This document shows positions 27,001 to 33,464 of a DNA stretch of 64,000 bases, one piece after another (positions within the stretch are counted from its first letter, which is position 1; each line of letters opens with the position of its first letter). The position numbers and the translations under genes were made by a program. The stretch is from Cupriavidus pampae (GTDB taxonomy: Bacteria > Pseudomonadota > Gammaproteobacteria > Burkholderiales > Burkholderiaceae). Under the pieces are notes generated by a model that was given only the letters and a program-made list of their open reading frames with translations, was not told the origin of the DNA and did no database searches. The DNA lies in contig NZ_CAJZAG010000018.1 in assembly GCF_914271485.1 (NCBI RefSeq), positions 42,039 through 106,038 on the forward strand. The letters run 5' to 3'.

Positions 27001-28884
27001 GCCGCCAATGCGACCAATGGTCCGTTCACGGGCCTGTCGGTCGTGACCCCACCCGCTTCGGGCACGGCGCGCGTCGAAGGCCTGAACATTATCTATACGC
27101 CCGCCGCGACGAGCGCGGGCGTGGTGACGTTCGCGTACGCACTGCAGAACTCGGCCGGCGCATCGGCCCCGGTGCAGGTGAGCATCACGGTCACGCCCGT
27201 ACCAATTCCAGTTGCACAGAAGCAGGCCGTCACGGCCGCGGGCAAAGAAGTGGTAATCGACATCACCGACGGCGCTACCGGCGGCCCGTTTACGGGCGCG
27301 GCGATCATTTCGGTGTCGCCGTCCAACGCGGGTTCGGCCGTACTGGCGGCCGCCGCACCGAAACAGACTGCCTCTGCGCAGGGCTCGGCGAAGCAGTCAG
27401 CGGCTGGCCAGACCTACACCGTGACCTTTGCTCCCGCCGCGGCATTCGCGGGCACGGCCGTCATCACTTATACGATCAGCAATGCCTTGGCGACTTCCGC
27501 GCCGGCCGCGCTGCAGATCTCGGTCACTCCACGCCGCGATCCCTCGACCGATCCGGATGTATCGGGCCTGATCAACGCGCAGATCCAGGCGGCACGCCGT
27601 TTTGCCACCGCGCAGATCTCGAACTACAACCAGCGACTGGAGCGGCTACATGCGAACGGCCGAGCGGCTTTCTCGAACAACCTGACGGTAGTGATGCCTT
27701 CGGCCGCAGGAAGTCCGCAGCAATGCCAGGACATGCAGAGCCTGTCCGCGCGCGACATGTGCCAGCGCGGCGTGGCGACGCAGACCAGCCGCAACAGCCC
27801 GCGCGGCGGTGGCGGCTTCGGCGCCAACGGACCGGTCGCAAGTAACATGGGTAGCGCGACGGCGACCGGTGTCGGCAACGCGCAAGGCAACAATGCTTCC
27901 GGCAGCAATGCCGCGCCCGGAGGCGTGCTTGGCGAGCTGGCCGCCGGCACGCTGCTGGCCGCACTGCCCGGGTCGTCCGATGGGTTCGGTACCGGCATAC
28001 CGGGGGCTCCGGACCTGCCCGGCGCTGATGCGGCAGGCGCCGATACCAGCGATTCGCGCCTCGCGTTCTGGACTGCAGGCAGTGTGGACTTCGGCTTTGC
28101 CAATGTCGGCACGCAACGCTCGGGCTTCAGATTCACCACCGGGGGCGTAACGGTGGGCGCTGATTACCGCGTGTCCGACCACTTAACGGTCGGGGCAGGC
28201 TTCGGTTACGGGCGCGATGGCACCGATATCGGTTCGTCGGGCACGCATAGCAGCGCCGATGCGTACAGCATCGCGCTGTACGGCAGCTACCGCCCAACCC
28301 CGTCATACTTCATCGATGGCGTGGCGGGCGCGGGCCTGCTGCGCTTCGACTCACGCCGCTGGGTGACCGACGAAGCCGCGTTTGCCAACGGCCAACGCGA
28401 CGGACATCAATTGTTCGCCTCGCTGTCGGCGGGCTACGAGCATCGCAGCGACCGGTGGCTGTTTTCGCCGTACGCGCGCATGCTGGTCGCGGAAAGTAAG
28501 CTCAACCCGTTCTCGGAGTCCAGCACGGGCCTCGGCGCGCTAACCTACTTCGGCCAGACGGTGACCACGGTGTCCGGTGCGCTCGGGATGCGGACGGAGT
28601 TTGCCAAGGAGACTCGTTACGGCATGTTCATGCCGTTCGCGCGCGTCGAGTACCAGCACGACTTCGAAGGCCAGAGCGCCGCCAATCTCGCCTATGCAGA
28701 CTTGGCGAGCGCCGGTCCTGCGTACACGGTATATGGCACGCCGTTCGGGCGCGACCGTATCCAAGTGGGTCTGGGCGCGAAGCTGCGCACCAAAACGCTG
28801 ACCTTCGGCCTCGACTACAACGTGCTGTTCGGTATGAGTGGCCTGCAGCAAGGCGTGCGGCTAACATTCACCGCACCGTTCTGA
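24016..28884 (+). CDS. large autotransporter with IPT/TIG and seven putative Ig repeats
   Basis: About 1,622 residues. A long N-terminal leader (QQRIALGMLAVVLALFAPQA then FAKPC) is followed by a Cys-containing domain, an IPT/TIG domain (PTVTGVSPNNGTTGGGTPIT) and a VCBS-like SYIYSAQN-type domain. Seven He_PIG putative Ig repeats of about 85-95 residues then span about 25020-26940, each with GTxYSQxVTASGG, PYTYS and LxxGTPT. Next come two more repeat-like domains, a Ser/Ala/Gly-rich linker with two Cys, and a C-terminal 12-strand autotransporter barrel (about 28060-28881) ending in Phe. The start is uncertain: ATG at 24016, or TTG near 23965 behind GGGAGA. It is probably a surface adhesin, lying between cargo genes and collar genes. 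Confidence 0.85.
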   Translation: MMDALWTRAGFWFQQRIALGMLAVVLALFAPQAFAKPCTVNVSAQASPTKTIYEFNSSDNSTCDNGLGYGNYWGIADSSAGFANDGGEDTFVSTVQGGRLYIFSGLIPGSSNPGILQSGFIYYPPAGFTGTDSGTFYTQNTAGGPWIPNGTVNFLVPAGANQPTVTGVSPNNGTTGGGTPITITGTNFTGASAVTVGGNNASAVTIVSGTTITALTPSGVAGSQDVRVTTSNGTSPVNAAAKFTYIAPSPPIAAPSNANIAYGSGATAIPLALSGGTATQINLISAASHGTVIVSGTSVTYQPNTGYAGPDSFIYSAQNSSGTSSPASVTIDVAAPTVVYVPGNPSMATAGVAYSASVASATGGTGPYTYTVASGAMPLGLTLSTNGTISGTPRAVGSFTFSVRVADASTGSGPFSAISSQLTLNVAAPTLSMSPAPGPLSGSVSVAFSQSFTASGGTSPYAYGLNVTGGALPSGLTFNAGTGVLSGTPTSAGTVAFNVSATDSTNGGTFSITNSYSLTVSAPTVTLNPASLPNPTAGALYSQSVTASGATMPYTYAVVAGSLPAGLSLNPTTGLVSGTPTAAGVFNLTIQATDNNGFSGSRPYALTVGAPTLTLSPTTLGNAVAGTAFNQTFTTSGGTAPYTYAITGSLPTGLTMSTAGVLSGTPTATGSFPISIISTDSTSGIGPFQTTRNYTLIAVAGGVVVAPGSLPAPVLGTAYSQAVTASGGISPYTYSVSTGSLPAGLVLGPTGVLSGTPTVAGTFNFTVRAADSTTGSGPAIGTQVYTFTIAAPAITLTPATLPVPTIGAPYTQSVSASGGVGPYTYSVSAGNLPIGLVLSPAGILSGTTTAAGTFNFTVRATDSSGGPYSGTQAYTFTIGAPTITLNPANLPDPAVGIAYSQTMIATGGIAPYTYSISAGTLPAGLALNATNGVLSGTPTAMGASSFTIAATDSSTGTGAPFRATRTFNVNTTQTVPTAPPVSATTGSNAPVTINAAANATNGPFTGLSVVTPPASGTARVEGLNIIYTPAATSAGVVTFAYALQNSAGASAPVQVSITVTPVPIPVAQKQAVTAAGKEVVIDITDGATGGPFTGAAIISVSPSNAGSAVLAAAAPKQTASAQGSAKQSAAGQTYTVTFAPAAAFAGTAVITYTISNALATSAPAALQISVTPRRDPSTDPDVSGLINAQIQAARRFATAQISNYNQRLERLHANGRAAFSNNLTVVMPSAAGSPQQCQDMQSLSARDMCQRGVATQTSRNSPRGGGGFGANGPVASNMGSATATGVGNAQGNNASGSNAAPGGVLGELAAGTLLAALPGSSDGFGTGIPGAPDLPGADAAGADTSDSRLAFWTAGSVDFGFANVGTQRSGFRFTTGGVTVGADYRVSDHLTVGAGFGYGRDGTDIGSSGTHSSADAYSIALYGSYRPTPSYFIDGVAGAGLLRFDSRRWVTDEAAFANGQRDGHQLFASLSAGYEHRSDRWLFSPYARMLVAESKLNPFSESSTGLGALTYFGQTVTTVSGALGMRTEFAKETRYGMFMPFARVEYQHDFEGQSAANLAYADLASAGPAYTVYGTPFGRDRIQVGLGAKLRTKTLTFGLDYNVLFGMSGLQQGVRLTFTAPF
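25020..26940 (+). repeat. seven tandem He_PIG-encoding repeats
   Basis: Each unit is about 255-290 bases and encodes a beta-sandwich repeat. Successive units start near APTVVYVPG, APTLSMSPA, APTVTLNPA, APTLTLSPT, VVVAPGSLP, APAITLTPA and APTITLNPA. DNA such as the stretches coding for PYTYS and LSGTPT recurs almost unchanged, so copy number could vary between strains by recombination. Confidence 0.75.
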
Positions 28885-28918
28885 CTGACATCTTGCTGCA
28901 TCTGCGGACTACTCGCCC

Positions 28919-31771
28919 CTAGCCGTGCGCGATAAACTGGCGCAGGGCATTGAACAGGTGCGAGTAGTCCGCAGCGGCGCCCTGCAGCGAGTCCAGATAG
29001 AAGATGCGGATCGCTCCAGTATGGTCGCGCTCGAGGCGCACCGTGATCCAGTGGTAGCCGTGCGCCAATAGTTGATGCGCGTCGGTGTTGACAATCATGT
29101 TTAGCGTCTGTCGCGTGCCGCTCAGGAATGCACTCATCGCAGCGATTTCCTGAAGCTGGGCGCCCTGCACGCCAAACGCCTGCATCACCTGCGCGGTGAT
29201 CGGAACGCTGAAGAATTGCTGGAGGTGGTTTGCAGCGTTGTAGCGCTGCACGAATCCCCGGAGCTGGTTGATGTAGCTGATCACAGGGATGCCCTGCCGG
29301 CCGGCCGCCACGACCATCTCACGAATGCGGTCCTCGTCGATGTTCTGTTCGAAGTCACCATGCGCGCGTAGCGCGGCCTCATCGCCGATATGCTGGTTCA
29401 GGTTCTGGAATGGAGTGGCCTCCGCCTCGGAAATCTCGAGCGCGATGGCGTTATGCACAGCCATCTGCCCGCACTCCGACAAGTACTGCTCCAGCGCCGC
29501 GAGCCGCTGGCCGGTTGCGGCCATGACATTTCCACCTACGCCGGTCAGATTGCGACGCAGCGAAGGTTCGAGGTAATGGAACCAGTCGCCCAGCAGATCG
29601 TAGAGACGACCGATCTCGCCGCCAGTATGGACATTGGTGAGATCCAGCGACAGAGCGTAGGCGCGAAAGTTCTGGAGTGTGACGTGGTCCGCGGCGGTCG
29701 GGCCAGCGTGTGGCAAGGTGACAATCAGTTGATCCAGGTGGCGCACGAGTCCATCGACAGATATCTTAAGCTTCGGAATAGGGTGTTTGGGCGGCGGAAC
29801 GCCGTGCACCGGCGTGGTCGTGATGGTTGATGAGACTTGCGTGCTCGGCGTGCTCGGCATGCCTGTAATGCTCGCCTGCAATGCGCGCAACGTCTGCTCA
29901 TCTGCGCGCGATTCCCGCGTGCGAAACAGCGAATAGGTATCGCCCTTCGCGGCATCCTTGGCGGTCCGCTCCGAAACGGTCCACTCCGACCCCTTGTGCG
30001 GGACATTCGATCCATAGGCGGTGTCCACCGCGGTCTGCATCTCGTCCTCTTCCAGATATTGCGGGAAGTAGGCCGGTGTCTGCGGCACCTCCTCCGTCGC
30101 GGGAATATCGTCCTCATCGTCAGATGCATAGAACGTAGGTTCCGCATACGGCGCGGTGGTCTCCGCGCGCATGTACTCGCCGTAACTTACCTTCGGCTTA
30201 CCGACTTTTGCCGCGTACGCTTCGCGCGCCTTGCGGTAGTCCACCTGGCCGTCGTTCCGCAACCGAACATTCACGTCCAGCGAATTGTCAGGCTTAAATA
30301 GCGTGGCCTCGGTAAAGGTCGGGATCGGATTACCCGAATACGTGGTATCCGGTGTCGCGTCGTAGAAGTTGTTCCAGACGTACGGCGTGGTTTCCGGCTC
30401 CAGCGCGGGGTTTTTCATCTGCTCCCCGACCGTACGGTTCTCGGGCACCATGATGCGCGGCTGCTGGTCCGAATTGAAGCCATGCTTATCCTTTGCCGTG
30501 CTCATGTTCTTCACGGCCTGGCTGTGGCCGATCGTGAAGGTCACCCCGGTACGGCTGTTCTTAAACGGATTGACAGACCCGACGCCAGCGTAGGTGCGCC
30601 TGCTGCGAAAGCCGCCGCGCGCATCGTCATATAAGGTCTTGCCGGCCGCACCGCTGCGGCTATATCCCGCACTCGATCTCGGATCCGTGCGCGTGGTGAT
30701 GACGCGGCTGCCCTGCAGGTAGCCATAGTTCATCCGGTCCTTGTCCTTGGGATCGAGATACTCGAGCAGTTCTTCGTTGGGAATCGCCGGCTGCGTCTTG
30801 ATGCGGAAGCGCTCGTAGCGATCCAAGCGTTCGTTGCGCCGCCAATAGTGACCCGGGTCCAGGCGATATAGCTGCTCCCTGGGAATCTTGTCGAACGCGT
30901 CGTGCGTAGCCAGCGTATCCTCGCGCACGGTCTTCCGATGGAACCGCAGCCGATTTCGCCAGCGCCGGGCATCCTCGAGCTGGGTTTGGGGGATAGCCGT
31001 CTGCACCGGCGCGTTGTTGGGGAAGCCGTGCAGGTGGCCGAGCAACTGTGCATCGGAGACAAAGGCGTAGGTGTTCTGGCGATCGTCGGCCATCACGCGC
31101 AATGCCTGCTGGCGCGCGGCATCGTTTAGCACCACGAGCCATACGTCCAGATTGGCGCCGATCAGTACCTGGTTGTTGATCGACACGACGCGTTGCGCGA
31201 CTGAGGTGCCGATCGGTATGTCCGCAGGTTTGCGCTGCACTGTGCCGCCCGCGTCTGGCACATACCCCAACGCGCGCGAGCCCATGACGTCGGCCTCGTG
31301 TTCCAGCGCATGATCGATATTGACGGGGACGCCATTGACCTCGGTGTCGGGCCGCACGCGCCCGCGCGCCTGCTGGACGACGTGCCACGCCTCATGCGGC
31401 AAATGCCGCTCCTGCCCCGGCGCGAGGTGGATGTCGTGACCTTGCGTATAGGCGTGTGCCTGCAGTTGTGCCGGCCTTGGCGAACTTCGATGCACACGTA
31501 CATGATCGAGCGACATACCGGAGAGCGACTCGATACCGGCTTTCAGCGCGTCCGGCAAGCCGGTTAGATTTGGGGCAGCGCGCCCCTCATCTTCATCGCC
31601 CCCACCACCGCGCAAGGCTTGCAGCCGTTGTCGCTGCGCCACCATGCGCGGGCTGTTCGCGAGCCGCGCTTGCGCGTCGTCGCCGGCGCGCGCAACGTCT
31701 CGGCGCCGAGCGTCGCTGTCGGTAGCGGCATCGCGTGATGTATCCGGACGTCTGGACCGTGGCGCTTTCAT
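28919..31771 (-). CDS. DUF4157 eCIS cargo with candidate papain-like cysteine protease domain
   Basis: A 950-residue protein. It opens with a charged disordered leader containing NSPRMVAQRQRLQ (39-51). A DUF4157 (eCIS-core) domain follows at about 72-140 with DHVRVHRSS, AYTQGHDIHLAPGQ and the zincin-like LPHEAWHVVQQ (HEAWH 126-130), plus HEAD further on. A long unassigned middle comes next. The last about 190 residues contain SECGQMAVHNA (C767), GYHWITVRL (H907) and IFYLDSLQ (D927), the Cys-His-Asp order and context of papain-fold proteases and deubiquitinase-like toxins. I infer a particle-delivered protease, deamidase or DUB-like toxin; the fold is not proven. GGAGAGG precedes the chosen ATG. 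It is convergent with the autotransporter. Confidence 0.7.
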   Translation of the reverse strand: MKAPRSRRPDTSRDAATDSDARRRDVARAGDDAQARLANSPRMVAQRQRLQALRGGGGDEDEGRAAPNLTGLPDALKAGIESLSGMSLDHVRVHRSSPRPAQLQAHAYTQGHDIHLAPGQERHLPHEAWHVVQQARGRVRPDTEVNGVPVNIDHALEHEADVMGSRALGYVPDAGGTVQRKPADIPIGTSVAQRVVSINNQVLIGANLDVWLVVLNDAARQQALRVMADDRQNTYAFVSDAQLLGHLHGFPNNAPVQTAIPQTQLEDARRWRNRLRFHRKTVREDTLATHDAFDKIPREQLYRLDPGHYWRRNERLDRYERFRIKTQPAIPNEELLEYLDPKDKDRMNYGYLQGSRVITTRTDPRSSAGYSRSGAAGKTLYDDARGGFRSRRTYAGVGSVNPFKNSRTGVTFTIGHSQAVKNMSTAKDKHGFNSDQQPRIMVPENRTVGEQMKNPALEPETTPYVWNNFYDATPDTTYSGNPIPTFTEATLFKPDNSLDVNVRLRNDGQVDYRKAREAYAAKVGKPKVSYGEYMRAETTAPYAEPTFYASDDEDDIPATEEVPQTPAYFPQYLEEDEMQTAVDTAYGSNVPHKGSEWTVSERTAKDAAKGDTYSLFRTRESRADEQTLRALQASITGMPSTPSTQVSSTITTTPVHGVPPPKHPIPKLKISVDGLVRHLDQLIVTLPHAGPTAADHVTLQNFRAYALSLDLTNVHTGGEIGRLYDLLGDWFHYLEPSLRRNLTGVGGNVMAATGQRLAALEQYLSECGQMAVHNAIALEISEAEATPFQNLNQHIGDEAALRAHGDFEQNIDEDRIREMVVAAGRQGIPVISYINQLRGFVQRYNAANHLQQFFSVPITAQVMQAFGVQGAQLQEIAAMSAFLSGTRQTLNMIVNTDAHQLLAHGYHWITVRLERDHTGAIRIFYLDSLQGAAADYSHLFNALRQFIAHG

Positions 31772-31912
31772 CGCACCTCTCCAAAACAGTGGCAATTTAG
31801 GATTTCTTAATTCTCGATTGAATAAAAAGAAACGCAAAACCCTAAATCACTAAATCATTAGAAATCACGAGAATGAAATCGGCATGTATAGTGGTGCGCG
31901 GCGGCAGATCAC

Positions 31913-32812
31913 ATGCGGAAAGCGTCGACCACAGACGCACCGGGCTTGCCACATAAGATTGCGGTTGTCCACGCCAGAGGCCATCAGGCGGCGTCGGGGT
32001 CGGCCGGTGCAGTGTTTTCTCGGGGCTATCAGATCATGAACGGGACCAGTTATGCGATGCCATCGCCGTCGGTGTGCGCTCGCGCATCCAGTGGCGTGCC
32101 ACGCTGTCGCGCGCGCGACATGCAGGCGGTACAGGATGAATGCGCGGTGCTCGCGCAGGCGCTCCATGACGACCTCGCGCAATTGCTGTCGTTCGCGCTG
32201 ATTCAGCTCGACATCGCGCAAGCCGCGTCGACAGAGCCTGGTGACTATCGAGACGCCGCGCTTCGCCATGGCCGCGATTTGATCAAGGACGCATTGCGCA
32301 CCACCCGCGATGTCATCGGCAGCTTGCTCGATGCGGCGCAGCCCACCGCACCGACCTTCGACGCGCAGTGCTTGCTGCTGGCCGGCGAGATCGGCCGCAT
32401 CACGCGGCAGACCATCGACGTCGATTGCGCCCCTATCACCGCCGCGCCGCCGCCGGCGGTCGCCACGGTCCTGCTGCGGGCGATCCGCGAACTGCTGGCC
32501 AACGCGGGCAAGCACGCGCCGGGCGCGCGCGTGCGGCTCTCGCTGCGGCAGGACACGCAGCACGCGGGCGGGATTGTGCTCGCCGTCAGCGACAATGGGC
32601 CGGGCTTCGATCCGCAATGCGCGCGGCCGACCGCGCGCGGCCACTGCGGGCTGCATCGCCTGCCGGCCGCGCTGCGCAAGGTCGGGGCTCAATTCACGCT
32701 CCATGCCAGGCCGGGACTCGGCGTGCGCGCGCATATCCGATGGTCGCCCCGTCTGGGTACGGCGTCCATCATGGCGTCCATGCCGGCGGTGATCAAGGCC
32801 ACGTCATCATGA
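31913..32812 (+). CDS. soluble sensor-less histidine kinase (HisKA_3/HATPase)
   Basis: A 299-residue (or shorter) kinase of the NarX/DesK class. The dimerisation and phosphoacceptor helix holds H85 in QALHDDLAQLLS. The ATPase domain has an N-box RELLANAGKHA, a G1 box VSDNGPGFD and a short G2 (HCGLHRLP). No transmembrane helix or sensor domain precedes it, so the signal must be cytoplasmic or come from a partner. The start could also be the ATG at 32036. It overlaps the response regulator gene by ATGA, giving one operon. It is placed between cargo and structural operons, which points to control of this locus. Confidence 0.85.
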   Translation: MRKASTTDAPGLPHKIAVVHARGHQAASGSAGAVFSRGYQIMNGTSYAMPSPSVCARASSGVPRCRARDMQAVQDECAVLAQALHDDLAQLLSFALIQLDIAQAASTEPGDYRDAALRHGRDLIKDALRTTRDVIGSLLDAAQPTAPTFDAQCLLLAGEIGRITRQTIDVDCAPITAAPPPAVATVLLRAIRELLANAGKHAPGARVRLSLRQDTQHAGGIVLAVSDNGPGFDPQCARPTARGHCGLHRLPAALRKVGAQFTLHARPGLGVRAHIRWSPRLGTASIMASMPAVIKATSS

Positions 32813-33453
32813 CGATTCGCGTGGTAGTGGCCGACGATCACGCGATGATTCGCGAAGGCCTGATCTCTCTGCTCCAGCGCGAAGCCGACATCGAGGTCCT
32901 GGCGCAGGCCCGCGATGGCATTGAGCTCTACAACGTTGTGCATACGGTGCGGCCGGACATCGCTATTCTCGACATCGGCATGCCGACGCTCAACGGCATC
33001 GAGGTGATTCGACGTCTGCGCGCCGACGAAATACCCTGCAAGCTGCTGTGCCTGTCTGTGAACAACCAGCGAGAGGATGTGATTGCCGCGCTCGACGCTG
33101 GCGCATCGGGATACGTGCTCAAGGAGAACTCCTATGAGGAGCTCTCGCGCGCGATCCGGCGCGTGATGGTCGATCAGATTTACCTGAGCGGAGAACTGCT
33201 CGGCGGCGTGCTCGATGCGCGGCGCAAGGTGACACGCGCCGACGATGCTGCGCGGCTGCCGGTGCTGACGCAGCGCGAACGGCAGATTGCGCAACTGTTT
33301 GCCGAAGGGCATAGCACCAAGACCATCGCCCGCATGCTGTTCCTCAGCGACAAGACCATTGCCAGCCATCGCGAGAATACCTTCCGCAAGCTGGGCCTGC
33401 GCAATATTGCCGAACTGACGCGCTACGCGATTCGCGAAGGGCTTACGCCATAG
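32809..33453 (+). CDS. NarL/LuxR-type response regulator
   Basis: A 214-residue regulator. The receiver domain spans residues 1-120 with acidic pocket D9-D10, phosphoacceptor D55 (ILDIGMPTLNG) and a conserved Lys in GYVLKENS. The C-terminal LuxR helix-turn-helix has LTQRERQIAQLFAEGHSTKT then FLSDKTIASHRENTFRKLG. The start overlaps the kinase stop. It is convergent with the 33465 gene, with 11 bases between. It probably controls promoters of the injection-system, cargo or adhesin genes (inference from location). Confidence 0.9.
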   Translation: MTIRVVVADDHAMIREGLISLLQREADIEVLAQARDGIELYNVVHTVRPDIAILDIGMPTLNGIEVIRRLRADEIPCKLLCLSVNNQREDVIAALDAGASGYVLKENSYEELSRAIRRVMVDQIYLSGELLGGVLDARRKVTRADDAARLPVLTQRERQIAQLFAEGHSTKTIARMLFLSDKTIASHRENTFRKLGLRNIAELTRYAIREGLTP

Positions 33454-33464
33454 CATATTACCGG

